DNA of 64,000 nt from Leifsonia sp. Root4 (GCF_001425085.1 NZ_LMDN01000004.1:406124-470123); one strand, 5' to 3'; counted from the first letter of the stretch, positions 17,914-26,670 are shown. Numbers and translations are program-made. Notes: generated from the sequence alone by a model not told the origin.

Positions 17914-18887
17914 ACCCGTCCCTGCTGCACAGCTCCCCGCCCACTGGCCCCGTCATTCCACTCGGCGAATGGGTCGAGACCTTCATCGACTTCCTGACGA
18001 CCAGCCTCGGCTGGCTCTTCGACGGCCTGCGCGCCGCGTTCGGCGGGCTCTACGACCTCGTTGACCTCGTGCTCTCCGCGCCGCCGTTCTGGGCGATCAT
18101 CGCCGTGATCGCGCTGCTCGGGCTCATTCTGCGCGGCTGGCTGTTCGCGGCAGGATCCGCTCTCGGGCTGGTGCTGATCGTGCTGCTCGGCCAGTGGGGC
18201 AACGCCATGGACACGCTCGCCCTCGTGCTGGTGGCCAGCGCGATCGCCATCGTCATCAGTGTGCCGCTGGGCATTCTCGCGGCCCGCTCGAGCGTGGCCT
18301 CCGCCGTCATCAAGCCGATCCTCGACTTCATGCAGACGATGCCGGCCTTCGTCTACCTGATCCCGGCGCTGATCTTGTTCCGCGTCGGCATCGTTCCCGG
18401 CATCGTCGCGACGATCGTGTTCGCGATGGCGCCCGGCGTGCGGATGACCGAGCTCGGCATCCGCGGCGTCGACAAGGAGGTCGTCGAGGCCGCGCACGCC
18501 TTCGGCTCCTCCCCCCGCCGCATCCTGCGCCAGATCCAGCTGCCACTCGCGATGCCGACCATCCTCGCCGGCATCAACCAGGTCATCATGCTCTCGCTCT
18601 CGATGGTCGTCATCGCGGGCATGGTGGGCGCCGGCGGCCTCGGCGGCGAGGTGGTGAAGAGCCTCGGCCGCATCGACGTGGCCCTTGGCTTCGAGGCCGG
18701 CCTCTCCGTGGTGATCCTCGCCATCATCCTCGACCGGATGACGGCGGCCCTCGGGCTGCCGCGCCGTGCGCTCCGCCGGCGTACGCCAGAGGCGGAGCCG
18801 ACCGCGGCAGACCCAGAGGCGGCGCCGACCGGGACCGCTCCCGCCGCGGCCGCTGCCGACCGCGCCGCGGAGCCCGCCGCCGTCTGA
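17910..18887 (+). CDS. Glycine betaine/proline ABC transporter permease
   Basis: A 325-residue membrane protein with an N-terminal hydrophobic segment and a BPD_transp_1 domain. Landmarks are the helices around LALVLVASAIAIVISVPLGI, the MQTMPAFVYLIPALILF motif typical of ProW/OpuAB, and the EAA loop VVEAAHAFGSSPRRILRQIQ. The C-terminus is an Ala/Glu/Pro-rich cytoplasmic tail that may be dispensable. It overlaps the ATPase gene and precedes the binding protein. Confidence 0.92.
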   Translation: MNPSLLHSSPPTGPVIPLGEWVETFIDFLTTSLGWLFDGLRAAFGGLYDLVDLVLSAPPFWAIIAVIALLGLILRGWLFAAGSALGLVLIVLLGQWGNAMDTLALVLVASAIAIVISVPLGILAARSSVASAVIKPILDFMQTMPAFVYLIPALILFRVGIVPGIVATIVFAMAPGVRMTELGIRGVDKEVVEAAHAFGSSPRRILRQIQLPLAMPTILAGINQVIMLSLSMVVIAGMVGAGGLGGEVVKSLGRIDVALGFEAGLSVVILAIILDRMTAALGLPRRALRRRTPEAEPTAADPEAAPTGTAPAAAAADRAAEPAAV

Positions 18888-18976
18888 GTGCACCGCACCG
18901 GCACCTCCAGAACCAGCAATCCCGTACCAATCCCCGTCTGCGTCATCCGTGGCCAGGCGGAACGAAAGGAACACCC

Positions 18977-19870
18977 ATGAAAAAGCGCTCCGCGCTCGCA
19001 CTGACCGCCGTCGGTGCCGCAACCCTGCTCGCCTTCACCGGCTGTGCCGCCCCGGAAGCCGAGGTGCTCGACAACGGCGACAAGCAGGACCTCACGATTG
19101 CCGTGTTCAACGGCTGGGACGAGGGCGTCGCCGCCTCCGAGCTCTGGAAGGCGATCCTCGACGAGAAGGGCTACAACGTCACCCTCGAGTACGCCGACGT
19201 CGCCCCGGTCTACTCCGGCCTGACCACCGACGACTACGACGTGGTGCTCGACACCTGGCTGCCGATCACCCACGCCAGCTACATCGAGAAGTACGGCGAT
19301 GACCTCGTCGACCTCGGCGCCTGGAACACCGAGGCCAAGCTCACCATCGCGGTGAACGAGGACGCCCCGATCGACTCCCTGGATGAGCTCGCGGCCAACG
19401 CCGATCTGTTCGGCAACCGCCTGGTCGGCATCGAGCCGGGAGCCGGCCTCACCGAGGTCACCACCGATGCCGTCATCCCCGGCTACAAGCTCGACGGTTT
19501 GGACTACCTCACCAGCTCGACCCCGGCCATGCTGAGCGAGCTCAAGGCGGCGACGGATGCCGGAGAGAACATCGCCGTGACGCTGTGGCAGCCGCACTGG
19601 GCCTACGACGCCTTCCCGGTGAAGGACCTCGAAGACCCCAAGGGACTGCTCGGTGAGGCGGAGGGTGTGCACTCCTTCGGCGGCAAGAGCTTCGAGAGCA
19701 ACTTCCCGACTCTCTCGGCGTGGCTGAAGGACTTCACGCTCGACTCGAAGCAGCTCGCCTCGCTGGAGAACGCCATGTTCAACTCCGACGGATCCAGCAG
19801 CGACTACGCACCGGCCGTGCAGGAGTGGATCGCCGAGAACCAGGACTACGTGGACACGTTGACCCCGTAA
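18977..19870 (+). CDS. Glycine betaine-type substrate-binding lipoprotein
   Basis: A 297-residue protein from ATG 18977 with gaaagga upstream. The signal peptide MKKRSALALTAVGAATLLAF ends in lipobox FTGC (Cys22), so it is a membrane-anchored lipoprotein. The OpuAC domain includes TIAVFNGWDEG, YDVVLDTWLPITHASYIEKY and VTLWQPHWAYDAF. The aromatic residues Trp, Trp and Tyr are those that form the cation-binding cage in this family. It captures betaine, proline betaine or a related solute outside the cell. The terminator at 19885-19924 closes the operon. Confidence 0.92.
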   Translation: MKKRSALALTAVGAATLLAFTGCAAPEAEVLDNGDKQDLTIAVFNGWDEGVAASELWKAILDEKGYNVTLEYADVAPVYSGLTTDDYDVVLDTWLPITHASYIEKYGDDLVDLGAWNTEAKLTIAVNEDAPIDSLDELAANADLFGNRLVGIEPGAGLTEVTTDAVIPGYKLDGLDYLTSSTPAMLSELKAATDAGENIAVTLWQPHWAYDAFPVKDLEDPKGLLGEAEGVHSFGGKSFESNFPTLSAWLKDFTLDSKQLASLENAMFNSDGSSSDYAPAVQEWIAENQDYVDTLTP

Positions 19871-19884
19871 CAGAGCTCTCAGAC

Positions 19885-19924
19885 ACGACGATGGCCCGCA
19901 CGATTCCGTGCGGGCCATCGTCGT
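19885..19924 (+). terminator. Rho-independent-type terminator after the betaine transporter
   Basis: ACGACGATGGCCCGCAC pairs perfectly over 17 bp with its complement across loop gattcc. It starts 14 bases after the binding-protein stop. A weaker hairpin, cgcgacgc-tgc-gcgtcgcg, at 20035-20053 may serve the convergent acetyltransferase gene. Confidence 0.85.
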
Positions 19925-20124
19925 CTGCGGACTCACGCCCGGTCGAGCCACCGTGCAGAGGGGCGCTCCACTGGGTGAACCGCACCAGCATCGCGTGCGG
20001 TTCCTGAGATTGCCTGGGGAGGGCTGCCGCCTTTCGCGACGCTGCGCGTCGCGCACGCTGGCTCGAGGGAGCGACCGAGGAACGAGGCCGCCCCCAAGCC
20101 GAGTGCGCTGCGTGACCCCCGGTG

Positions 20125-20637
20125 TCAGACGGGCGAGGAGGCGTCGAGCGCGATCTCGAACAGCACGGTCTCGTCGTCGCGCGAAACCTCGCTCATGCCG
20201 GCCTTCAGCAGAACCCGCTGGGCAGAGATATTGTCTGGTGTGGTGTCGGCGCGGGCGAGCTTGGCGCCGTTCTGCGCCGCGATGCCGAGGGCCCCGAGTA
20301 CCGCCTCGGTCGCGAAGCCCATGCCGCGCACGCCGGGAACGAGGCCGAATCCGAACTCGACAACGCCGGCGGCGGAGGGCGCGCCGAAGAAGCCGATGCC
20401 TCCGATGGCCGCACCGTCATCGATGCGGCGCACGATGTACGGGCCGAATGGGGCGGGGTCGCCCTGCTCCTCGACGATGCTGAGGAACATGCGGACCACG
20501 TCGAGTTCATCGGCGAATGGGTAGCCGCCCTCCCAGCGATACTCATCGCCCGGCGTGCCTGCCAGCACGCGCTCCGCCTCCTCGACACTGAAGGGGTGCA
20601 GCACAAGACGTTCGGTGAGCGTATCCACGCGCTCCAC
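20125..20637 (-). CDS. GNAT-family N-acetyltransferase (RimJ/RimL type)
   Basis: A 170-residue protein from GTG 20637 (VERVDTLTERLVLHPFSVEE). RLVLHPFS is the usual first strand of Acetyltransf_3 enzymes. The acetyl-CoA loop is GLVPGVRGMGFATEAVLGAL (R/Q-x-x-G-x-G/A), and the C-terminal ISAQRVLLKAGMSEV matches the conserved N-x-x-S/A-x-x-V-x-x-K-x-G-F motif. The substrate is unknown. A longer frame to 20970 lacks similarity and covers the promoter of the divergent zinc transporter. GTG 20628 is an alternative. Confidence 0.82.
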   Translation of the reverse strand: MERVDTLTERLVLHPFSVEEAERVLAGTPGDEYRWEGGYPFADELDVVRMFLSIVEEQGDPAPFGPYIVRRIDDGAAIGGIGFFGAPSAAGVVEFGFGLVPGVRGMGFATEAVLGALGIAAQNGAKLARADTTPDNISAQRVLLKAGMSEVSRDDETVLFEIALDASSPV

Positions 20638-20704
20638 TCTGCCATGCCCCACCGACGCCGCTGTACCCACTGCGGGGGTCAATGCCCCAGTCACCAATTG
20701 GTTT

Positions 20705-20719
20705 TGACAATCATTATCA
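20705..20719. promoter_or_regulatory. Zur-like operator over the znu promoter
   Basis: TGACAATCATTATCA, or TGATAATGATTGTCA on the other strand, is a 15-bp near-palindrome. It differs by one base from the box at 53587-53601. It overlaps a TTGACA -35-like hexamer (20704-20709) with a weak TAGCGT -10 after 18 bp. The zinc-binding protein gene begins 20 bp further on. This is the placement expected for Zur repression. Confidence 0.8.
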
Positions 20720-20739
20720 ATAAGGCGTAGCGTTGCAGC

Positions 20740-21837
20740 ATGATCAGTCGCCGCCGTGTACCGAAGTCCCTCGCAATCGCGGCCGGCGTCGTCCTGGCGA
20801 CCGTTGGGCTGGCCGGGTGCGCCAGCGCCTCCGGCGCCGAGCAGGCTGGCGCGGGCGAGGGGCTCAGCATCGTGGCCTCGACGAGCGTGTACGGGCAGAT
20901 CGCGGGCGAGATCGCCGGCGGCGCGGCATCCGTCACGAGCATCATCGACAGCTCGGTGAACGACCCGCACTCCTACGAGGCCTCGGCCCGTGACCGCCTC
21001 GCGGTCAGCCGCGCCGACGTCGTGATCGTCAACGGCGGCGGCTACGACGCCTTCATGGAGTCGCTGCTCGCGGATGCCGAGAGCCCGGAGCGCACGGTGC
21101 TCGACGTCTCAGAGATCTCCGGGCTGTTGCCGGGCGATCAGCACGAGCACGCGGATGATGAGCACGCGGGCGAGCAGGCGACGGATGACCACGCCGTAGA
21201 TGACCACGCAAGCGATGAGCACGCCGACGATGTCACCGAGGACGCGCACGCAGACGAGGACGCGCACGCAGACGACGACGCGCACGAGCACGACCACATC
21301 GAGGGCTTCAACGAGCACCTCTGGTACAACTTCGACACCATGCGCCACCTGGCGGAGGCCATCGAGGCCGAGCTGAGCGAGCGCTCCCCGGAGCACGCGG
21401 CGCAGTTCGCCGCCAATGCCGACGCTTTCGACGCCGAGCTCGGCGCACTCGAAGCGCGCACTGACTCCATCGCCGACGGCTTCGCGGGCACTCCCGTCGC
21501 CATCACCGAGCCGGTTCCGCTCTACCTGCTCGACGCGGCCGGCCTGCACAACGAGACTCCGGCCGCCTTCAGCGAGGCGATCGAGGAGGGCGACGATGTC
21601 GCCCCGCGTGCCCTGCAGGAGATGCTCGGGATCATCGAGACGCCGGTCGCGCTCCTGGCCTACAACGCCCAGACGGCGAGCCCGCAGACCGAGCTCGTGC
21701 GCGAGGCCGCTCTCGCGGCATCCGTGCCCGTCGTCGACTTCGCCGAGACGCTGCCGGAGCGCACCAGCTACATTTCTTGGATGGACGACAACGTGAGTGC
21801 ACTCGAGGCTGCCCTCGAAGCGGCGCCCGCCGCATGA
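20740..21837 (+). CDS. znuA: Zinc ABC transporter substrate-binding lipoprotein (ZnuA type)
   Basis: A 365-residue cluster A-I binding protein. The signal peptide ends in lipobox LAGC. The N-lobe begins LSIVASTSVYGQIAGEIAGG with metal ligand His in NDPHSYEASARDR. Residues 133-186 form a long low-complexity His/Asp/Glu loop of repeated DDEHA and EDAHADD units, typical of zinc-specific members, and HLWYNFDTM supplies the next ligand. It captures Zn2+ at the cell surface for ZnuBC. The ATG lies 20 bp after the Zur-like box. It is translationally coupled to the ATPase gene. Confidence 0.9.
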   Translation: MISRRRVPKSLAIAAGVVLATVGLAGCASASGAEQAGAGEGLSIVASTSVYGQIAGEIAGGAASVTSIIDSSVNDPHSYEASARDRLAVSRADVVIVNGGGYDAFMESLLADAESPERTVLDVSEISGLLPGDQHEHADDEHAGEQATDDHAVDDHASDEHADDVTEDAHADEDAHADDDAHEHDHIEGFNEHLWYNFDTMRHLAEAIEAELSERSPEHAAQFAANADAFDAELGALEARTDSIADGFAGTPVAITEPVPLYLLDAAGLHNETPAAFSEAIEEGDDVAPRALQEMLGIIETPVALLAYNAQTASPQTELVREAALAASVPVVDFAETLPERTSYISWMDDNVSALEAALEAAPAA

Positions 21838-22652
21838 GCCCGACCCTGCAGCCCCCTGTGCTCAGCCTGGAGGACGCGGCGCTCGGCTTCGGTGCCCGCA
21901 CGCTCTGGGACGGCCTGAGCATCGACATCGCGCCAGGTGAGTTCGTGGCCGTGCTCGGCCCGAACGGCTCGGGCAAGACGAGCATGCTGAAGACCGTGCT
22001 CGGCCAGCAGAAGCTCGACACCGGCAGCATCCGCTTCGCCGGCGGCCCCGTGCAGCGCGGTGATCGCCGCATCGGCTACATCCCGCAGCAGAAGCTGATC
22101 GGGGCGGGAACCCCGCTGCGCGGACGCGACCTCGTGACGCTCGGCGTCAACGGGCACCGCTTCGGAGTGCCATTCACACGCAGGGCCGAACGGGAGCGCG
22201 TCGACGCGCTGATCGCGGCCGTCGGCGCCACCGGCTACGCCGACTCCCCCGTCGGCAACCTGAGCGGCGGCGAACAGCAGCGGCTCCGCGTCGGGCAGGC
22301 ACTCGCCGGCGACCCGCTCCTGTTGCTCTGCGACGAGCCGTTGCTCAGCCTCGACCTCCAGCACCAGCGCGGCGTCAGCGAGCTGATCGACCGGCGTCGT
22401 CGCGAGCACGACACCGCCGTGCTCTTCGTCACCCACGACGTGAATCCGATCCTCGGCATGGTCGACCGCATCCTCTACCTGGCAGGCGGCCGCTTCCGCA
22501 TCGGCAGCCCAGACGAGGTGCTGCAATCCGACGTGCTCAGCGAGCTCTACGGCACCCCGGTCGAGTGCATCCGCAGCGGCGGACGCGTGATCGTCGTCGG
22601 TGTTCCGGATGCCGAGACGCACCACCACGCCGCGAGCGAGCTGCCGGCATGA
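21834..22652 (+). CDS. znuC: Zinc ABC transporter ATP-binding protein
   Basis: A 272-residue ATPase from ATG 21834 (MSPTLQPPVLSLEDAALGFG) overlapping the znuA stop. Walker A is GPNGSGKTS at about residue 44, the signature is LSGGEQQRLRVGQALA, Walker B is LLLLCDEPLLSLD, and the H-loop is VTHDVNP. It drives zinc import together with the downstream permease. The Cys just before the Walker B Asp is unusual but does not alter a catalytic residue. The stop overlaps the permease start. Confidence 0.9.
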   Translation: MSPTLQPPVLSLEDAALGFGARTLWDGLSIDIAPGEFVAVLGPNGSGKTSMLKTVLGQQKLDTGSIRFAGGPVQRGDRRIGYIPQQKLIGAGTPLRGRDLVTLGVNGHRFGVPFTRRAERERVDALIAAVGATGYADSPVGNLSGGEQQRLRVGQALAGDPLLLLCDEPLLSLDLQHQRGVSELIDRRRREHDTAVLFVTHDVNPILGMVDRILYLAGGRFRIGSPDEVLQSDVLSELYGTPVECIRSGGRVIVVGVPDAETHHHAASELPA

Positions 22653-23536
22653 GCGCCATCGATCCCGGCGACATCCTCGGGCAGATGTTCGACTTCAGCG
22701 ACTACGGTGCGCTGCTCGCCCTCGTCTCCAACTCCATCATCGCCGCCGCGGTGCTCGGCATCGTCGGGGGTCTCGTCGGCGTCTTCGTGATGCAGCGCGA
22801 CATGGCCTTCGCCGTGCACGGCATCAGCGAGCTGAGCTTTGCCGGGGCCGCCGCCGCCCTGCTGTTCGGCGTGAACGTCGTTGCCGGCTCTGTGCTGGGC
22901 GCACTGGTCGCCGCGCTCGTCATCGGCGTGCTCGGTGCCAAGGCACGGGACCGCAACTCGATCGTCGGCGTGCTGATGCCGTTCGGCCTCGGGCTCGGGA
23001 TCCTGTTCCTCGCGCTCTACCCCGGCCGCAGTGCCAACAAGTTCAGCCTGCTCACCGGCCAGATCGTCTCCGTCGACGACCCGCAGCTCGGCTGGCTGAT
23101 CGGGATGAGCCTCGTCGTGCTGATCGGGATGCTGCTGATCTGGCGCCCGTTGAGCTTCGACAGCCTCGACGCCGATGTGGCCGCCGCCCGCGGCGTTCCG
23201 ACCCGCTTCCTGTCCTTCGCGTTCATGCTCCTGCTCGGCCTGATCGTGGCGGTCTCCGTGCAGATCATCGGCGCCCTGCTCGTGCTCGCCCTGCTCGTGA
23301 CTCCGGCGGCGGCGGCGATGCGGGTGAGCGCCTCCCCCGTGCTCGTGCCGGTGCTCAGCGTGCTGTTCGGGCTCGTCTCCGCGGTCGGCGGCATCCTGCT
23401 CGCCATCGGCGGATCGCTGCCGATCAGCCCGTACATCACGACGATCTCCTTCGTGATCTATGTGGTGTGCCGGGTGATCGCCTGGCGCCGGGAACGCAGC
23501 CGCACGACGGTGCCTGCACTCTCGGCTAGCGCATAG
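22649..23536 (+). CDS. znuB: Zinc ABC transporter permease
   Basis: A 295-residue ABC-3 family membrane protein with about eight helices, starting MSAIDPGDILGQMFDFSDYG. FVMQRDMAFAVHGISELSFAGAA (split here only by its helices) is the characteristic ABC-3 motif, and GLIVAVSVQIIGALLVLALL forms a late helix pair. It completes the Zur-controlled importer znuA-znuC-znuB, whose genes overlap by ATGA at both junctions. It ends shortly before the promoter of a kinase gene; no terminator is obvious in the 122-bp gap. Confidence 0.9.
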   Translation: MSAIDPGDILGQMFDFSDYGALLALVSNSIIAAAVLGIVGGLVGVFVMQRDMAFAVHGISELSFAGAAAALLFGVNVVAGSVLGALVAALVIGVLGAKARDRNSIVGVLMPFGLGLGILFLALYPGRSANKFSLLTGQIVSVDDPQLGWLIGMSLVVLIGMLLIWRPLSFDSLDADVAAARGVPTRFLSFAFMLLLGLIVAVSVQIIGALLVLALLVTPAAAAMRVSASPVLVPVLSVLFGLVSAVGGILLAIGGSLPISPYITTISFVIYVVCRVIAWRRERSRTTVPALSASA

Positions 23537-23658
23537 AGCTGGTGGGGCGTAGCGCCCCGAACCGGCCTCATTCCTTTCCTGATCGCCGAGCCCTCGACGT
23601 CTGTGCCACCCACACGGGGGTGTCGGCTACCGTAGACAGGGCGCGAAAGGAGCTGGCA

Positions 23659-24852
23659 GTGAATCAGGGATCGACCGTCCCCCAGCTGGGAAGCGTGCTG
23701 GGCGGGCGCTACCGGGTCGACGCCCTGATCGGCGTCGGCGGCATGGCCTCGGTCTATCGAGCCTTCGACACGGAGCTGGGCCGTGAGGTCGCGCTGAAGC
23801 TGTTCCGCCCGGATGCAGCGGATGCCGGCGAGTTCGCGCGTCAGCGCGGGGAGATCGAACTGCTCGCCCGCCTCAACCACCCGGCGCTCGTCACGCTCTT
23901 CGATGCGGGTGTCGCGCAACTCGCCGGCGTCGGCAGGGCCTACTTCGCGATGGAACTCGTCGACGGCCCCGAACTGCGGGCGACCTTCGCGGAGCGAACG
24001 CTGACCCCCGGCCACCTCGCGCACCTGGCTTGTGACATTGCCGAGGCTCTGCACTACATCCACGACCGAGGCATCGTGCATCGTGACATCAAACCGGCGA
24101 ACATACTCGTCGCTCCGCCGCGACTTCCCGGCTCGCCCCCCAGCGGGAAGCTCACCGACTTCGGAATTGCACGGCTGATCGACGGCGCCCGGCTCACCTC
24201 GACCGGAGCGCTGGTTGGCACGGCAAGCTACCTGAGCCCGGAGCAGGCGCTCGGCGAAACCGTCGCAGCACCGAGCGACATCTACGCGCTCGGTCTGGTG
24301 CTGCTCGAGGGGATCAGCGGCGAACGCGCGTTCCCCGGCGGCGCCATCGAGTCAGCGTTGGCGCGCACCACGCGCGATCCCGAGATTCCGGCTGCCGTGC
24401 CGCCGGAATGGGCGCGGCTGCTCGCCGCGATGACCAGCCGCGCCCCTGGGGAGCGGCCTACCGCGGCCGAGGTCGCCACCGCGCTACGCTCGCTCGAATC
24501 TCATCGGGATCCGACCGCAACCGCCGTCTTTGCTTCCGGCTTCGCAGCCGACGCCACGCCGAGCTCCGACGCGGCGACGACGGAGCTGCTGAGCGGATCG
24601 ACCCGCGTGATGCCGGTGACCGGGGCCCACGGCGCCGGTGAGGCGCCTCGGCGCTCAACTCGACGGCGGCTGCTCGTGGCATCCGGGGCCCTGATGCTGC
24701 TCAGCGCCCTGTTCGTGACGGTCTTCGTGCTGGTGGTGCTTCCCGCGATCACGGAGTCGAGCGCGCCGAGCGCGCCGGCGCTCGAGTATCCGGCGGTGCC
24801 CGGGGTGCTCGGTGAGCATCTGGGCGAACTCCAGGATGCGGTGACGCCATGA
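23659..24852 (+). CDS. Membrane-anchored serine/threonine protein kinase (Pkn type)
   Basis: A 397-residue kinase from GTG 23659 with aaaggag upstream. The Gly-rich loop is GVGGMASVY (25-33), the ATP lysine is Lys47 in VALKLF, the catalytic loop HRDIKPAN has Asp143, and DFG begins at Asp167. ALVGTASYLSPEQALGE is the activation-loop/P+1 segment. A juxtamembrane linker precedes one transmembrane helix at about 335-357, then a short extracytoplasmic tail of about 40 residues without PASTA repeats. The kinase is translationally coupled to a lipoprotein gene, an arrangement that suggests a sensing partner outside the membrane (inference). Confidence 0.92.
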   Translation: MNQGSTVPQLGSVLGGRYRVDALIGVGGMASVYRAFDTELGREVALKLFRPDAADAGEFARQRGEIELLARLNHPALVTLFDAGVAQLAGVGRAYFAMELVDGPELRATFAERTLTPGHLAHLACDIAEALHYIHDRGIVHRDIKPANILVAPPRLPGSPPSGKLTDFGIARLIDGARLTSTGALVGTASYLSPEQALGETVAAPSDIYALGLVLLEGISGERAFPGGAIESALARTTRDPEIPAAVPPEWARLLAAMTSRAPGERPTAAEVATALRSLESHRDPTATAVFASGFAADATPSSDAATTELLSGSTRVMPVTGAHGAGEAPRRSTRRRLLVASGALMLLSALFVTVFVLVVLPAITESSAPSAPALEYPAVPGVLGEHLGELQDAVTP

Positions 24853-25319
24853 CCGCGCCCCTGTCCTGGTCCCGCACTCGTCGCCTGCTCGGTGTTGCGC
24901 TCTTCGGCACCCTGTCGCTCCTGCCACTGGCGGCGTGCACGACAGCGCCGCCAGAGCTCGAAGCCTCGGCGGCAGAACACTTGCAGTCGGCGGTTCTGCG
25001 GGTGACCGAGTCGTCGGCCGCTGGCGACTTTGCCACGGCCTTGCAGCAGCTTGATGAGGTCGAGGCCGAGCTCCTCGACGCTGCTGCGGGTGAGCAGTTG
25101 AGTGCCGCGCGCGCCGCGCGTGTTCAAGCCGCGATCCTGATGGTCCGGGCCGACCTCGAGGCGGCCGTGCACGAGGACGAGGCGCCTCCGATGCCAGGTG
25201 AGACATCGTCGCCCGGCCCGACCCCCTCGACCGGCCCGACGTTCGACCCGGACTGCAACAAGGGCCAGGAGAAGAAGGGCACGTGCAGCCGAGACGAGCC
25301 CGAGGACGGCGACGACTAG
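24849..25319 (+). CDS. Putative lipoprotein coupled to the Ser/Thr kinase
   Basis: A 156-residue protein whose start overlaps the kinase stop (ATGA). A twin-Arg-like basic N-terminus and hydrophobic core end in lipobox LAAC (Cys30). Residues 35-115 are predicted helical (EASAAEHLQSAVLRVTESS; FATALQQLDEVEAELLDAA), resembling a small helical-repeat domain. A Pro/Thr/Ser linker and a charged tail with two Cys (DPDCNKGQEKKGTCSRDEPE) follow. I do not recognise a family. The two tail cysteines could form a disulfide outside the cell. The context points to kinase signalling. Confidence 0.6.
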   Translation: MTAPLSWSRTRRLLGVALFGTLSLLPLAACTTAPPELEASAAEHLQSAVLRVTESSAAGDFATALQQLDEVEAELLDAAAGEQLSAARAARVQAAILMVRADLEAAVHEDEAPPMPGETSSPGPTPSTGPTFDPDCNKGQEKKGTCSRDEPEDGDD

Positions 25320-25460
25320 CGCCACCCCTTCGGTGCCGGAGCGAGATCCCTCCCGTTCAGGGCACTGCCCGCCCGGCTGCAGTGCGCCCGCTCAGTAGGA
25401 TTCGTGCAGCAGAAGTCGTGCAGCGCCGATCGGCGCCCACACACAACGGAAGGTGGACAT

Positions 25461-26045
25461 GTGACGCTCGAGAGTTTGCTCCAGGCCGGAGAGTGGACGA
25501 CGCCTCCCGTCGCGGCGGTGCTGAGTGACGGGGTGCTGCGCGTCTCGGCCGCTCCCGAGAGCGACGCGTGGCGCCACACCGGCTACGGTTTCGTGCACGA
25601 CACGGAGCATGCCCTGCTGGAGCCGTTCGGGGCGGAGGGTTCCGTCGAGGTGAGCTTCCGACTCGATTACACCGAGCAATTCGACCAGGCGGGCGTGTTC
25701 ATCGCGGCATCCGAGACCGAGTGGATCAAGGCGGGCGTCGAGATCTCCGACGGACTGCCACAGGCGGGGGCGGTGGTGACCCACGGATTCTCCGACTGGT
25801 CTGTCGCGCCGGTGCCCGAGTGGGCGGGCCGCCTCATCACCGTGCGCGCCAGCCGTGCCGGCGACGGCATCACGATCAGGGCCAGGGCCGACGACGAGCC
25901 GTTCCGCTTGCTGCGCCTGGCGTACTTCTCCCCCGATGCCGAACTCCGCATCGGATTGTTCTGCTGCGCGCCGATGCACGGCGGCCTGACGGTCGAATTC
26001 ACTCGCTATGAGCGCGGCGAGAAGGATGCCGCCCTGCATGACTGA
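25461..26045 (+). CDS. DUF1349 beta-sandwich protein
   Basis: A 194-residue protein from GTG 25461 (VTLESLLQAGEWTTPPVAAV), preceded by ggaagg. The pattern DAWRHTGYGFVHDTEHALLE, YTEQFDQAGVFIAASETEWI, KAGVEISDG and VTHGFSDWS is characteristic of DUF1349, a concanavalin-like beta-sandwich found in regulation of enolase protein 1 and related carbohydrate-associated proteins. It has no signal peptide, so it is cytoplasmic. Its biochemical role is unknown. The gene appears to stand alone. Confidence 0.82.
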   Translation: MTLESLLQAGEWTTPPVAAVLSDGVLRVSAAPESDAWRHTGYGFVHDTEHALLEPFGAEGSVEVSFRLDYTEQFDQAGVFIAASETEWIKAGVEISDGLPQAGAVVTHGFSDWSVAPVPEWAGRLITVRASRAGDGITIRARADDEPFRLLRLAYFSPDAELRIGLFCCAPMHGGLTVEFTRYERGEKDAALHD

Positions 26046-26110
26046 GTGGACGGCCGCCTTCGCATAGGCGGGGCGCGGTACGCTGGAGGGGAGAATGAGG
26101 TGATCAGGCC

Positions 26111-26533
26111 ATGGTGGTGAAGCGCGAGGTGATCAAACGCAATACGTGGCAGCGTGAGGCTGTGCGCGAAGCGCTTGAGCTGACCGACGGCTTCATCAGC
26201 GCGCAGGCGCTGCACGCCTCCCTGCACGCCACCGGCTCCCCCATCGGACTCGCCACCGTCTACCGTGCGCTCGCCGATCTGGCCGGCGAGGGCGACGCCG
26301 ACAGCCTGCAGTCGCCGGAGGGTGAGAGCATCTACCGTGCCTGCAGCACAACCGGCCACCACCACCACCTGATCTGCCGCAACTGCGGGCTCACCGTCGA
26401 GATCGCGGCGGATGCCGTCGAGACGTGGGCGCAGTCGATGGCAGCGGAGCACGGCTTCACGCAGGCGGCGCACGTCGTCGACGTGTTCGGCCTCTGCCCG
26501 AACTGCAGCGCGGCCGCATCCGCCCGCCCCTGA
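26111..26533 (+). CDS. zur: Fur-family metalloregulator, probably Zur
   Basis: A 140-residue Fur-family protein starting MVVKREVIKRNTWQREAVRE. The winged-helix domain contains FISAQALHASLHATGSPIGL and ATVYRALADLAGEGDAD. The regulatory zinc segment is STTGHHHHLICRNCGLTVEI, with structural-zinc cysteines CRNC and later CPNC. The GLATVYRAL and HHHHLICRNCG features are closer to mycobacterial Zur (FurB) than to Fur. Zinc-loaded Zur represses uptake genes, and two candidate boxes in this window (20705-20719, 53587-53601) are plausible targets. Identity as Zur rather than Fur is inference from motif and context. Confidence 0.8.
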   Translation: MVVKREVIKRNTWQREAVREALELTDGFISAQALHASLHATGSPIGLATVYRALADLAGEGDADSLQSPEGESIYRACSTTGHHHHLICRNCGLTVEIAADAVETWAQSMAAEHGFTQAAHVVDVFGLCPNCSAAASARP

Positions 26534-26593
26534 CGAGCGGAACACCCGCTCGGTTTGCGCGACACGCCCGAGCCACGTAGACTTTCCCCTTGG

Positions 26594-26614
26594 CCGGGTG
26601 AACCTAACACCCGG
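26594..26614 (+). terminator. Short hairpin after the Fur-family gene
   Basis: CCGGGTG pairs with CACCCGG across loop aacctaa and is followed by tttcg. It lies 60 bp after the regulator stop and could end that transcript. A second small hairpin (gaagggc/gcccttc) at 26702-26719 lies immediately before the rpmB ribosome site and might affect its translation. Confidence 0.4.
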
Positions 26615-26650
26615 TTTCGCACGAACACTCCCCCACAACGTCGATCTCGC

Positions 26651-26670
26651 TCCCTGAGCTTGTCGAAGGG
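26651..26670. repeat. Single REP-like element (GAGCTTGTCGAAGG)
   Basis: TCCCTGAGCTTGTCGAAGGG shares the GAGCTTGTCGAA core of the clusters at 15966-16088 and 28141-28325. It sits in the rpmB leader region. Confidence 0.6.

Noticed and set aside
20638-20970. N-terminal extension of the acetyltransferase gene to 20970
   Set aside because: It would cover the znuA promoter and start codon, and its translation is not acetyltransferase-like.
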